Shown piece by piece: positions 53,715 through 62,591 of a DNA stretch of 64,000 bases; the first letter of the stretch is position 1, and the number at the start of each line of letters is the position of its first letter. The notes beneath the pieces are model-generated. The model ran no database searches and was not told the origin of the DNA. It saw only the letters and a program-made list of their open reading frames with translations. Origin of the DNA: Methanolinea sp. (GTDB taxonomy: Archaea > Halobacteriota > Methanomicrobia > Methanomicrobiales > Methanospirillaceae). The stretch covers positions 1 through 64,000 of the forward strand of contig JANIHI010000007.1 of assembly GCA_024518585.1 (NCBI GenBank). Reading direction: 5' to 3'. The position numbers were made by a program, and so were the translations under genes.

Positions 53715-54362
53715 ATGCCCCCAAAGGATGTGGCATCTCCCAGAGAAACGGTCATACTCTCGCTGAACAGCAAGTTCCCCGTGATGAGGAGGCTTTTTGG
53801 CGTCAGGAAGATCGGGATATTCGGATCCCTCGCCCGGGGGGAGGACCGGCCGGAGAGCGACGTTGACATCGAGGTCGAGTTCGAGACAGGAATGGACACC
53901 TACCAGAACTTCGTGGGGCTCGCCTTCTTCCTCGAAGAGACCCTCGGGCGCCGCGTCGACCTCGTCATGTCGCGGGTCCTCGCGTCGTTTCTGCGCCCCG
54001 AGCTTGGCGCCCAGTACGCAACGATGAGCAGGGACAAGGTCTACCTCGGCCGCATCCTCGAGGAGATGGCATACCTCTCGCACAGGACACGGGGGGTTTC
54101 CTTCCGCGATTTCCAGAAAGACGAGACCCTCCGGCGGGCTGTCGAGAGGAGCCTCGAGGTCATCGCGGAATCGGCATCGCGTGTCTCACCGGAGTGCCGG
54201 AGAGATGCCCCGAAAGTCCCCTGGAAGGAACTCGAAGCCCTGAAATCGCACCTCCTGCACCCCTACTTCTCGGTCGACGGGGGCCTTGTCTGGAACGTCC
54301 TCAACGTCTTTCTCCCGGCTGCCGAACCCCCAATACGCTCGGTCCACTCGCGGATGTCGTGA
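53715..54362 (+). CDS. Fused MNT nucleotidyltransferase-HEPN (MntA-HepT) protein with altered toxin motif
   Basis: 215 aa combining both parts of a toxin-antitoxin pair. Residues 20-100 are an MNT domain (IGIFGSLARGEDRPESDVDI: G37-S38, D49-x-D51; then RRVDLVMSRVLASFLRPELG). At residue 104 a HepT domain begins (MSRDKVYLGRILEEMAYLSH), including RRAVERSLEVIAESASRVSP. The RNase motif R-x4-H-x-Y reads K177-x4-H182-x-Y184, so the arginine is replaced by lysine. Two separate genes seem to have merged by loss of the intervening stop. The protein may be detoxified or self-inhibiting. Confidence 0.85.
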   Translation: MPPKDVASPRETVILSLNSKFPVMRRLFGVRKIGIFGSLARGEDRPESDVDIEVEFETGMDTYQNFVGLAFFLEETLGRRVDLVMSRVLASFLRPELGAQYATMSRDKVYLGRILEEMAYLSHRTRGVSFRDFQKDETLRRAVERSLEVIAESASRVSPECRRDAPKVPWKELEALKSHLLHPYFSVDGGLVWNVLNVFLPAAEPPIRSVHSRMS

Positions 54363-54473
54363 GGATATTGCCCTGCCCGGGGAGGGTGGGGTATCGTTTA
54401 TAAGTAACCAGCGCCGACCTTTCAACGAAAACCGGTTGCGATGACTCCCCGCCGGACAACCAGGCCGTGACCA

Positions 54474-55454
54474 ATGAACCAGACATTCAACATCTCCCCA
54501 CCCCTGCGGGACCTCCTCGCGTATACCCAGGAGCTGCTGGGAACCGAGGTCCAGCTCGTGCGAAGGACGGATGTCCCTCCCCACGGCCTCCTCATCGATG
54601 ACGTCACGTACGGCACGGGGAAGAACGTCATCGCATTCTCAAGCGCGCTCCTGGGAACACTCAAGGACTATACCATATGCCGGAACTGCCTGGAACTCCT
54701 TGCCCGCGGGTGTGCATCGAGGAGGGGGAACTACAAGGTCATTGCATTCTCCCGCGAGAGTGCGCTGGCCGGCTGCCGCCAGATCTACCTTGACGTCCTC
54801 AAGGACGAGGGCACGAGGAACCTTTCTGTCTGGCAGAAGAAGCAGCTCGTCTTCCTCCTGTACATGCTTTTCTGCGAGGTCTTCTCCGAGATGCCCCTGA
54901 GGCTGCTTGCCGACATCGTCATTGCACGCAAGTTCCCCCTCCTCCGCAACGCCCAGGTCTATTTCCTCCTCAAGGAGAGCATGCGGGACATGCACGACCT
55001 CGTCCCTGTCAAGGAATTCCTGCCCCAGCGGTACTTCGTGCTCCACAACGGCATCTACTACGCACGGGACATGCTCCTTGCCTATATCCTCTCGGAGTAC
55101 AAGTTGAACCCTGTCATCAACATCCCCGAACTCCAGCGGTTCCGCAACCTCGACATGAAGGAGATGATGACCCACCGGTGGAGCCGGTCTCCCTGGTACC
55201 ACACGAAGGTCGTTGGCGATGCCCTCTCCAACATGCTCAAGCGGACTATCACGATGGATACCGAGGCAGAATTTTCCGAGACCTACTTTCACGATCTCTA
55301 TCTCCTCTCCACCGAGATTCCTGTCCGCTGGTGGGTGATGGTGGGGATGCAGGACTGGTTCCTGTGGGACACCCCCGAAGGGAGGAGGACTGTACTCGCC
55401 ACCCAGTCCTCGATCGAAAAGTTCGTTCGGGAAGAGATCTTCGGTCCCGACTGA
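54474..55454 (+). CDS. Protein of unknown function
   Basis: 326 aa, mostly helical, with no family I recognise. The N-terminal ~110 residues include TYGTGKNVIAFSSALLGTLK and a C-x2-C pair (YTICRNCLELLARGCASRRG). A hydrophobic segment, VFLLYMLFCEVFSEMPLRLL, could be a buried core helix. The C-terminal half has aromatic-rich stretches (IPVRWWVMVGMQDWFLWDTP). It has no HExxH, P-loop or SAM motif. The position between the MNT-HEPN fusion and aspS gives no functional hint. Confidence 0.75.
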   Translation: MNQTFNISPPLRDLLAYTQELLGTEVQLVRRTDVPPHGLLIDDVTYGTGKNVIAFSSALLGTLKDYTICRNCLELLARGCASRRGNYKVIAFSRESALAGCRQIYLDVLKDEGTRNLSVWQKKQLVFLLYMLFCEVFSEMPLRLLADIVIARKFPLLRNAQVYFLLKESMRDMHDLVPVKEFLPQRYFVLHNGIYYARDMLLAYILSEYKLNPVINIPELQRFRNLDMKEMMTHRWSRSPWYHTKVVGDALSNMLKRTITMDTEAEFSETYFHDLYLLSTEIPVRWWVMVGMQDWFLWDTPEGRRTVLATQSSIEKFVREEIFGPD

Positions 55455-55495
55455 AGTCCTGGAGGGGGGCTTTTTCTCCGCGTCATTGTTCCCCC

Positions 55496-55521
55496 ATGAA
55501 AATGGCAGATGCCACTTTCAT
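55496..55521. repeat. Near-perfect inverted repeat upstream of aspS
   Basis: ATGAAAATGGCA (55496-55507) and TGCCACTTTCAT (55510-55521) are inverted arms with 11 of 12 pairs and a two-base spacer. The same 12-mer ATGAAAATGGCA occurs at 60069-60080, next to another hairpin. It sits between the unknown gene and aspS and could be a transcript end or a control element for aspS. Confidence 0.55.
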
Positions 55522-55612
55522 GAATGGTGATGCGTGTGTCCTTGAGAGAGACTCATGTGGCTTTTTTGGAAAAACCCATTATCCCAGAGCCACCATACGT
55601 ACTGGATTTCAT

Positions 55613-56905
55613 ATGCGGATACCGATAAAGGAGGTCACTCCCGGGTGCGAGAGGGCAGAGGTGTGTGGTTTTGTTCACGAGGTCCGGGACCTGGGAGGCC
55701 TTGTTTTCCTCCTCGTTCGGGACCGCACCGGGATCATCCAGGTAACGGTGCCCAAGAAGAAAGTCGCAGAAGACGTCCTTTGTGCCGTCAGGGATGTCTC
55801 CCGCGAGTCGATCGTCAGGGTGTCAGGCACGGTCAAGGCCATCGACAAGGCGCCGGGCGGGCGCGAGCTGGTCCCGGAATCATTCGAGATCATCAGCCGG
55901 GCCGAGAGCCCCCTCCCCCTGGACGTGGCCGAGAAGGTGCCTGCCGAACTGGACACGCGCCTCGATTCGCGGTTCCTCGATGCCCGGCGTCCCCGGGTCG
56001 CTGCCGTGTTCCATATCAGGAGCGTTCTTGCCCGGACAATCCATGAATACCTTTTTTCAGCCGGTTTTGTGAATATCACGACCCCCAAGATCGTGGCGGC
56101 AGCCACGGAGGGAGGGACCGAGCTCTTCCCCATCGCTTACTTCGAGAAGGAGGCGTTCCTCAACCAGAGCCCCCAGCTTTACAAGCAGATGATGATGGGT
56201 GCCGGGTTTGAGAAAGTCTTTGAGATAGGTCCCATATTCCGGGCCGAGGAGCACAATACCACCAAGCACCTCAACGAGGCCACCTCGGTTGACGTCGAGG
56301 TCTCGTATGCCGACCACCACCACGTCATGGCGCTCCTCGAAGACCTCCTCGTCACCCTCTACCGCAGGGTCGACGAAGAGTGCCGGCCGTTCCTTGATGC
56401 AATGGAGATCAAGGACTTTTCCGTGCCCTCATGCCCGTTCCCGCGCCTCCCGTATGACGAGGCGATCGCGATTGCCCAGAAGAAGACGGATGAACAGGTG
56501 ACGTACGGTGATGACATCGGGACTGCTGCCGAAAAGGCGATCGGGGAGGAGATGGGAGGGCACTACTTCATCGTCGACTGGCCGACCGCCATCAAGCCCT
56601 ACTATGCAATGCCCTACGAGGATGACCCCTCGATCTGCAAGGCATTTGACCTCATGCACCCGCGGATGGAGCTCTCTTCCGGTGCCCAGCGCGTCCACCA
56701 GTACGACCTCCTTGTACGCCAGATCCAGTCCAAGGGTCTGAACCCCGACAACTTCTCCTTCTACCTTCTGCCTTTCCGGTACGGCATGCCCCCCCACGCC
56801 GGCTGGGGACTCGGGATGGAACGGCTCGTCATGACGATGCTTGGTCTCTCCAACATCCGGGAAGCCGTCCTCTTCCCCCGGGACCGCCACCGCCTCGTCC
56901 CATGA
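55613..56905 (+). CDS. aspS: Aspartyl-tRNA synthetase (archaeal type)
   Basis: 430 aa from ATG 55613 (MRIPIKEVTPGCERAEVCGF). An OB-fold anticodon-binding domain (GFVHEVRDLGGLVFLLVRDR) precedes the class II core with motif 2 IGPIFRAEEHNTTKHLNEAT and motif 3 GWGLGMERLVMTMLG; FVNITTPKIVAAATEGGTEL lies near the active site. Archaeal enzymes of this type are often non-discriminating and also charge tRNA-Asn, which requires an amidotransferase. Whether that applies here cannot be decided from this window. It overlaps metE by ATGA. Confidence 0.95.
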   Translation: MRIPIKEVTPGCERAEVCGFVHEVRDLGGLVFLLVRDRTGIIQVTVPKKKVAEDVLCAVRDVSRESIVRVSGTVKAIDKAPGGRELVPESFEIISRAESPLPLDVAEKVPAELDTRLDSRFLDARRPRVAAVFHIRSVLARTIHEYLFSAGFVNITTPKIVAAATEGGTELFPIAYFEKEAFLNQSPQLYKQMMMGAGFEKVFEIGPIFRAEEHNTTKHLNEATSVDVEVSYADHHHVMALLEDLLVTLYRRVDEECRPFLDAMEIKDFSVPSCPFPRLPYDEAIAIAQKKTDEQVTYGDDIGTAAEKAIGEEMGGHYFIVDWPTAIKPYYAMPYEDDPSICKAFDLMHPRMELSSGAQRVHQYDLLVRQIQSKGLNPDNFSFYLLPFRYGMPPHAGWGLGMERLVMTMLGLSNIREAVLFPRDRHRLVP

Positions 56906-57840
56906 GACGCTCCATGGACCCTTTTGCATCTCTCCCCCTCCTCCCGACCACCGTGGTGGGGAGTTATCCCGTCGAGAGGGGGAGGGGGCTTGCAGCGTTC
57001 CTTGACCCGTTCCGGCACGCCGTGCGTGTCGCGGTCGGGAGCCAGGTGCGGGCCGGAATCGACATCATCTCCGACGGGCAGGTGCGGGGTGACATGATCC
57101 AGGCGTTCTCCTCCCACCTGCCGGGGATCAGGGGCCAGGACGTGATCAACCCGGTCCTCCCTGCCCCCGGCCCAATCACCGTGGGAGACACCCTCTATGC
57201 CCTTTCCTGCCACACGTGGGTCAAGGGCATCCTGACGGGCCCGACCACCCTCTCCCACGCCCTCCACATCGCAACCCCGGTATACCGGGACCGCGGTGAC
57301 CTTGCACGGGACCTTGCCCGGGCACTTGCAGTCGAGGCCATTGCCCTCGAAAAGGCCGGCGTCTGCATGGTCCAGGTCGATGAACCGATCCTCTCGACGG
57401 GTGCCGCTGATATCGCCCGGGCAAGGGAGGCATTCTCTCTCCTTGCCGGCACCCTCCATGTTCCGGTGGCCCTCCACGTCTGCGGAGATTTGGCGGGGGT
57501 TATCGACGATCTCCTGCGTTTCCCGGTCGCTGTCCTTGACATCGAGTGTGCGAAGAGCCCGCAGAACCTGGACCTTCTCTCCGAAAAAGACCTGCAGGGG
57601 AGAAGGATTGCCGCCGGGTGCGTGGACTCGAGTGACCCGCGGGTCGAGAGCGTTGGAGAGATCAGGGGACGGGTCGAGAAGGCAGTGGACCGCTTTGGCC
57701 CCCACAATCTGCTCGTCGACCCTGACTGCGGTCTCCGGATGCTCCCCCCGGATGCAGCGTTCCAGAAACTCTCCAACATGGTGACTGCGGTACGGGAAGT
57801 CAGGGAAGGGTTAGGGGAACGTCAAAGGGATCCATCCTAG
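56902..57840 (+). CDS. metE: Archaeal MetE core-type methionine synthase
   Basis: 312 aa, corresponding to the C-terminal catalytic half of cobalamin-independent methionine synthase. It begins LPTTVVGSYPVERGRG, continues with AGIDIISDGQVRGDMIQAF and VQVDEPIL, and has zinc-ligand motifs ALHVCGD (His, Cys) and VDPDCGLRML (Cys). The archaeal short forms use a methyl-corrinoid donor rather than methyltetrahydrofolate. The start overlaps the aspS stop. The stop codon shares a CTAG with the convergent KaiC-like gene. Confidence 0.9.
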   Translation: MRRSMDPFASLPLLPTTVVGSYPVERGRGLAAFLDPFRHAVRVAVGSQVRAGIDIISDGQVRGDMIQAFSSHLPGIRGQDVINPVLPAPGPITVGDTLYALSCHTWVKGILTGPTTLSHALHIATPVYRDRGDLARDLARALAVEAIALEKAGVCMVQVDEPILSTGAADIARAREAFSLLAGTLHVPVALHVCGDLAGVIDDLLRFPVAVLDIECAKSPQNLDLLSEKDLQGRRIAAGCVDSSDPRVESVGEIRGRVEKAVDRFGPHNLLVDPDCGLRMLPPDAAFQKLSNMVTAVREVREGLGERQRDPS

Positions 57841-58421
57841 ACGACCCGCGACGTCGTCGAGAGCTCTATCCCTTTCTCCGTGATATTGAAGGGGATGAGG
57901 CGCTTGGGGACCTGGCAGTTCCGGACCTTGTGGACGGCCAGCTGGCGTTCGATCTCGTTCATGAAGATGACTTCCTTCAACTCGATCACGACATCGGCAA
58001 TCCGCATGATCCGAATCTCGTCCATGGGGATGTGGAGGTCACTGTAGAGGATGAACAGCGCATTTGCCTTTCGTCCCGCGATATCCCTTTTCACGAGGGA
58101 GAGAAAACTGACTGCGGCATCGATACCGTCCCTCGTGATGATCGAGGAGAGGGAGTCCACCACGATCCTGTCCCCTTTCATCAATCCCGGGAGGTCACCG
58201 AGGGGACTGGCCCGGGCGTCCACCATCCCGTCCTCGACCTCGCTGTCGATCATCACGTACGTGCCCCCGGTCCCGTCTGCGCTCCAGAACTGGCGGGCCA
58301 TGAGGTCGATGCCGGTCAGGGGAGAACCCTGGACGACGATTGTGCTCCCTGTCGGAAATCCTCCTTCCATGGCGAGATCCAGACCTGAAATACCTGTGGA
58401 TCGCCGGTTCTCCCTGGGCAC
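57837..58421 (-). CDS. KaiC/RadA-like RecA-fold protein with degenerate P-loop
   Basis: 194 aa. It has the KaiC-like start STGISGLDLAMEGGFPTGST and IVVQGSPLTGIDLMARQFW, where the Walker A lysine and following Ser/Thr are lost (G-x4-G-I-D). Walker B-like DRIVVDSLSSIITRDG is retained, followed by IADVVIELKEVIF and VPKRLIPFNITEKGIELSTT. It probably binds no ATP or binds it weakly, and may be a regulatory or structural RecA-fold protein. A TATA-like TTATAAG lies upstream at about 58461-58467. Confidence 0.82.
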   Translation of the reverse strand: MPRENRRSTGISGLDLAMEGGFPTGSTIVVQGSPLTGIDLMARQFWSADGTGGTYVMIDSEVEDGMVDARASPLGDLPGLMKGDRIVVDSLSSIITRDGIDAAVSFLSLVKRDIAGRKANALFILYSDLHIPMDEIRIMRIADVVIELKEVIFMNEIERQLAVHKVRNCQVPKRLIPFNITEKGIELSTTSRVV

Positions 58422-58479
58422 CTTCTGTATCTCCGAAAAATTAGTATTTCAGTTACCACTCTTATAATCTTGCACAAAA

Positions 58480-60027
58480 TCAGGGTGTTTTGGGGGAGAA
58501 CTCTTCCCGGAGTGTGCGCCGGAGGAGCTTCCAGCCATGGACACGGGGCAGCGCCGTCACCCGGACTACCTTCCGGGGCACCTTGTACCCTGCAAGCTGC
58601 CGGCGGCAGTATTCTAGGATCTCCCCGTCGGAAACATCGGACCCTTCCCGGAAGACGATGGCGGCTGCGGGTATCTCGCCCCTCCTCTCGTCCGGGATCC
58701 CAAAGATGGCGGCGTCGGCGACAGCCGGGTGCTGGAGGAGGACGTTTTCCACCTCCGTGGGATAGATCTTCCACCCCGACATGTTGATCATGTCCTTCTT
58801 CCTGTCTGTGATGAAGAGGACACCGTCGGCATCCATGTATCCGACGTCGCCAGTCAGGAACCAGCCGTCAGGGAGGAACGCCATAGCCGTGTCTTCCTCC
58901 CTCCCCCAGTACCCTAAAGCCACCGCAGGCCCCCGAATGGCGATCTCACCGGTTGCCCCGGCGGGGAGGACCCTTTCCGGGTCCTCTGTATCCACCACCC
59001 TCACCTCTGTGTACCCCACCGGGATCCCGACACTCCTGTAGCCGCGGGTAAGTTCCGGTCTCCCCGGAAGGGTTGCCGTGCCCGACCCGACCACGATCGT
59101 CTCGGAAAGGCCGTAGGCATTCGCGATGGGTATCCGGTACCTCCTGTCAAATGACTCCCAGACCGAGGGGGGGAGCTGGCCTCCCCCGCTGATCATTACC
59201 CTGACAGTGGAGAGAGCCTGTTCTGTCCCGGGCGGGGCATGCACGAGGCCATGGATGACGGGGGGCATCGAGGAGAGGACAGAAACCCCGTATTCCTGGA
59301 CAAGGCGGAGATATTCCGGCTCGGAGAAGCGTTCCATGATCACCCATGTCCCTCCCGCCCGGAGGACGGATATGCCCCAGGAAACGCCGATATGTCCCAT
59401 GGGATAGATTCCCAGGTACACGTCCCGGGGATGGAGGGAGAGGAGGTCCCTTTCGGCCTCGAGGGCGGCGAGCCAGTTACCCTGCGTCAGAACTGCCCCC
59501 TTCGGCCTCCCGGTTGTCCCGGAGGTGTACTGGAGCTGGCAGACATCATCACAATGGCGGGGTTTGGGTGGGAACACGGGTCCCGGGTCTGTTGCAACGG
59601 CCTCCTCCCACGAGAGGGGTGTCCTGCCCGGGCACCCCTTTGCGATCACGATGCCGGGAAAAGAGGGGTGGTCGCTGACCCGCTGTGCAACCTCCCACTC
59701 GCGGGGACCACAGATGAGTGCCCGGGCACCCGAGTCCCCGATGAGAAAGGCAAGTTCCGCTTCCCGCAGGGCTGCGTTTGCCGGGACGGCAACGGCACCG
59801 GCCCGCCACACCCCCAGGTAGCTGACAAGGAACTCCGGGCAGGAGTCCATGTAGATACAGACCCTGTCGCCCGGCGAGATACCCTCTGCCACGAGGGTGT
59901 GCGAGAGTGCCCTCGCCCGGGCTGTCAGCTCCTGGTAGGTCCAGGTCTCCTTCCGGGACGGCGAGACCACGGCTGCCTTCGGGGGGCCGCGGGCGGGACC
60001 ATCGAGGAGGCTCGCAATGTTGAACAT
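58480..60027 (-). CDS. AMP-forming acyl-CoA synthetase/ligase
   Basis: 515 aa from ATG 60027 (MFNIASLLDGPARGPPKAAV). It is a member of the ANL superfamily, activating an acid through an acyl-AMP. The P-loop-like motif is LQYTSGTTGRPKGAVLTQGN, followed by NAYGLSETIVVGSGTATLPG and GWFLTGDVGYMDADGVLFIT. Then come the hinge DRKKDMINMSGWKIYPTEVE and the C-terminal GYKVPRKVVRVTALPRVHGWKLLRR with catalytic lysine region. The substrate is unknown; medium- or long-chain acids are typical. Confidence 0.92.
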   Translation of the reverse strand: MFNIASLLDGPARGPPKAAVVSPSRKETWTYQELTARARALSHTLVAEGISPGDRVCIYMDSCPEFLVSYLGVWRAGAVAVPANAALREAELAFLIGDSGARALICGPREWEVAQRVSDHPSFPGIVIAKGCPGRTPLSWEEAVATDPGPVFPPKPRHCDDVCQLQYTSGTTGRPKGAVLTQGNWLAALEAERDLLSLHPRDVYLGIYPMGHIGVSWGISVLRAGGTWVIMERFSEPEYLRLVQEYGVSVLSSMPPVIHGLVHAPPGTEQALSTVRVMISGGGQLPPSVWESFDRRYRIPIANAYGLSETIVVGSGTATLPGRPELTRGYRSVGIPVGYTEVRVVDTEDPERVLPAGATGEIAIRGPAVALGYWGREEDTAMAFLPDGWFLTGDVGYMDADGVLFITDRKKDMINMSGWKIYPTEVENVLLQHPAVADAAIFGIPDERRGEIPAAAIVFREGSDVSDGEILEYCRRQLAGYKVPRKVVRVTALPRVHGWKLLRRTLREEFSPKTP

Positions 60028-60080
60028 GGGGGATCGCCGTTCTCTCCTTCTTCCGGATTTTTTTCCCGATGAAAATGGCA

Positions 60081-60099
60081 CACCCCTGTATCAGGGGTG
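60081..60099. terminator. 8-bp perfect hairpin between cdc48 and the acyl-CoA synthetase gene
   Basis: CACCCCTG-TAT-CAGGGGTG forms a compact stem-loop 33 bp past the end of cdc48 and upstream of the acyl-CoA synthetase gene on the same strand. No T-run follows in the minus direction. It may be a processing or termination site. It adjoins the 12-mer shared with 55496-55507. Confidence 0.45.
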
Positions 60100-60131
60100 C
60101 ACGTGGATACCTCTCCCGGTCGCCGGGGCCG

Positions 60132-62552
60132 TCACTGGTATTCCGGGAGCTGGACCTCCCGGGGAAGGCCTCCCTTGAATGTCTGCCGGATCCTCTCGTA
60201 GTACTCCTTGAGGTGCGGGTTCATGGTCGGGTGGACCTTGGAGAGGCTTGCCTCGAAGTGGCGCATTCCCACGCGGGATGCCCCCTCCCTCATGGCGAAT
60301 ACCCCGGCCTCCCGGCAGAGGGCCTCGAGGTCTGACCCGACATACCCCTCTGTCCGGGTTGCAAGGGAGTGGACCAGGGCCTCGAGGGCCGGGTCCGTGA
60401 TCTCAAGGTGGCGGGCATTCAGCTGCTCGATGACGAGGCGGCGCCCCACTGCACGCGTTAGCGGTGCATTTTCCGGGACCGGGACCTCTCCGGCGGCTTT
60501 TCGGATCTCCTCGGGCGCAACGGTCCGGTCCTTTCCGAGGAGTTCACAGACACGGGCGATCCCCTCTTCACCAAGGGGTGCGAGCACCTCCACCGCGTCC
60601 TCGAAGGCCGATCCCTCCACGGGCTTCCCCCGGAGGTGGATGGCAAGGATGTGCTTGCGATCCTCAAGACCGGGTTCCCCGATGTAGACGAGGCGGTCAA
60701 ACCGTCCGGGCCGGAGAAGTGCCGGGTCGACGAGGAGGGGCTGGTTGGTGGCCCCGAGGACAACGACGTCCTTTAACTCCTCGAGGCCATCGATCTCGGT
60801 GAGGATCTGGTTGAGGACACTCTCCATGACGTGGCTCCCGACATCGCCGCCGCGCATCGGGGCAAGGGCATCCAGTTCGTCAAAGAAGATGATGGCGGGG
60901 GCTACCTGGCGGGCCTTCTTGAATATCTCCCGCACCGCCCGTTCGCTCTCACCGACCCACTTCGAGAGGAGCTGGGGCCCCCGGATCGCGATGAAATTGG
61001 CCCCGCTCTCGTTTGCAACCGCCTTGGCAATCAGTGTCTTTCCCGTCCCCGGTGGTCCGTAGAGGAGGACGCCCCGGGGGGGCCGGATCCCGAGGTCATC
61101 GTACCGGTCCCTCTGGGTGAGCGGGAACTCGACGGCCTCGCGGACCTCCTGCTTTGCCTCCTCGAGGCCTCCGACGTCCTGCCAGGTGACGTGTGAGACC
61201 TCGAGCATCACTTCCCTCATGGCGCTCGGGCTCACGTCCCGGAGGGCATCGCGGAAGTCAGCCGCCGTCACCACCATCTTCTCGAGGATTTCGGTCGGTA
61301 TCTCCTCCTCCTCGAGGTCGATCTCCGGCAGGTACCGCCTCAGTGCACGGATCCCCGCCTCCCGGGCAAGGGCCGCAAGGTCAGCGCCCACGAACCCGTG
61401 GGTCTGCTGGGCAAGCCCGTCAAGGTTCACGTCGGGGGCAAGGGGCATCCCCCGGGTATGGATCTTGAGGATCTCGACCCTGTCCGGCTCGGTGGGAACC
61501 CCGATCTCGATCTCCCTGTCGAACCTCCCCGGTCGCCGGAGGGCCGGGTCGATCGCATCGACGCGGTTCGTGGCCCCGATGACCACGACCTGTCCCCGTT
61601 CCTCGAGACCGTCCATCATCGTGAGGAGCTGGGCAACGACCCTCCTCTCGACCTCCCCGGTCACCTCCTCGCGGCGTGGTGTGATCGAGTCCAGCTCGTC
61701 AATGAAGATTATAGAGGGGGCGTTCTGCTCCGCCTCGTCGAATATCTCCCGGAGCTTCTGCTCGCTCTCCCCGTAGTACTTGGAGATGACCTCCGGGCCG
61801 GCGATAGAGATGAAGTGGGCACCGCTTTCACTGGCAACGGCCTTTGCAATCAGGGTCTTTCCCGTCCCGGGCGGGCCGAAGAGGAGGACCCCCTTCGGGG
61901 GTTCGATGCCGAGCCTCTGGAAGAGTTCCGGGTGCCGCATCGGCAGCTCGATCATCTCCCTGACCCGCTGGAGCTCGTCTTTTAGGCCGCCTATGTCCTC
62001 GTAGCTGATCCTCTTTGCCCCCTCCACGCCCGGTGCAGGTTTCTCAGAGAACTCGACGTGGGTATTCTTGGTGATGATGACCGCTTCCTCCGGCTCGATC
62101 TCCACGACCTTGAACGGGATAAACTGTGTCTGGAGGAATGGCAGACCACTCGAGATGGGCACAAGGTCGTTTTTTACGACCGGGAAGTCGATGAGGGAGT
62201 TGAGCACGTGGGGCGTGATGTTGATCGAGACGTTGCGGGGGAGGTCCTCGGGGGGTGCGAGGACCACCCGTTTTGCCTCCACCTCGTCCTGTATCTTGGA
62301 GATCTTGACGGTGTCCCCGATGCTCACCCCGGCATTCATGCGGGTAAAGTTGTCGATCCGGACCTTGTTCTGGTTCCAGTCCTCGACAAGGGACCTCCAG
62401 ACCTTGGCCACGGTCCTGCGTTTGCCTTCGACGGCAACGATATCCCCGGGGGATATCTTCAAAAAGAGCATGGTCTCAGGGTCGAGCCGTGCTTTTCCCC
62501 CCCCCTGGTCTCCGGGATACGCGCTGTCAACCTTCAGATGGAGTTCAGGCAT
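60132..62552 (-). CDS. Cdc48/VAT-type AAA ATPase
   Basis: 806 aa. It has an N-terminal double-psi barrel domain ([40 protein letters not shown]) and two AAA+ modules, each with GPPGTGKT Walker A (about residues 224 and 497), Walker B ([18 protein letters not shown]) and arginine fingers ([30 protein letters not shown]). It is a hexameric unfoldase that feeds the proteasome and remodels complexes. The C-terminus ([16 protein letters not shown]) lacks a HbYX motif. It is divergent from larC across only 39 bp. Confidence 0.96.
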   Translation of the reverse strand: MPELHLKVDSAYPGDQGGGKARLDPETMLFLKISPGDIVAVEGKRRTVAKVWRSLVEDWNQNKVRIDNFTRMNAGVSIGDTVKISKIQDEVEAKRVVLAPPEDLPRNVSINITPHVLNSLIDFPVVKNDLVPISSGLPFLQTQFIPFKVVEIEPEEAVIITKNTHVEFSEKPAPGVEGAKRISYEDIGGLKDELQRVREMIELPMRHPELFQRLGIEPPKGVLLFGPPGTGKTLIAKAVASESGAHFISIAGPEVISKYYGESEQKLREIFDEAEQNAPSIIFIDELDSITPRREEVTGEVERRVVAQLLTMMDGLEERGQVVVIGATNRVDAIDPALRRPGRFDREIEIGVPTEPDRVEILKIHTRGMPLAPDVNLDGLAQQTHGFVGADLAALAREAGIRALRRYLPEIDLEEEEIPTEILEKMVVTAADFRDALRDVSPSAMREVMLEVSHVTWQDVGGLEEAKQEVREAVEFPLTQRDRYDDLGIRPPRGVLLYGPPGTGKTLIAKAVANESGANFIAIRGPQLLSKWVGESERAVREIFKKARQVAPAIIFFDELDALAPMRGGDVGSHVMESVLNQILTEIDGLEELKDVVVLGATNQPLLVDPALLRPGRFDRLVYIGEPGLEDRKHILAIHLRGKPVEGSAFEDAVEVLAPLGEEGIARVCELLGKDRTVAPEEIRKAAGEVPVPENAPLTRAVGRRLVIEQLNARHLEITDPALEALVHSLATRTEGYVGSDLEALCREAGVFAMREGASRVGMRHFEASLSKVHPTMNPHLKEYYERIRQTFKGGLPREVQLPEYQ

Positions 62553-62591
62553 TAATTTAAAGGTGCAATACGCTGGGATTTATAGGTACGT

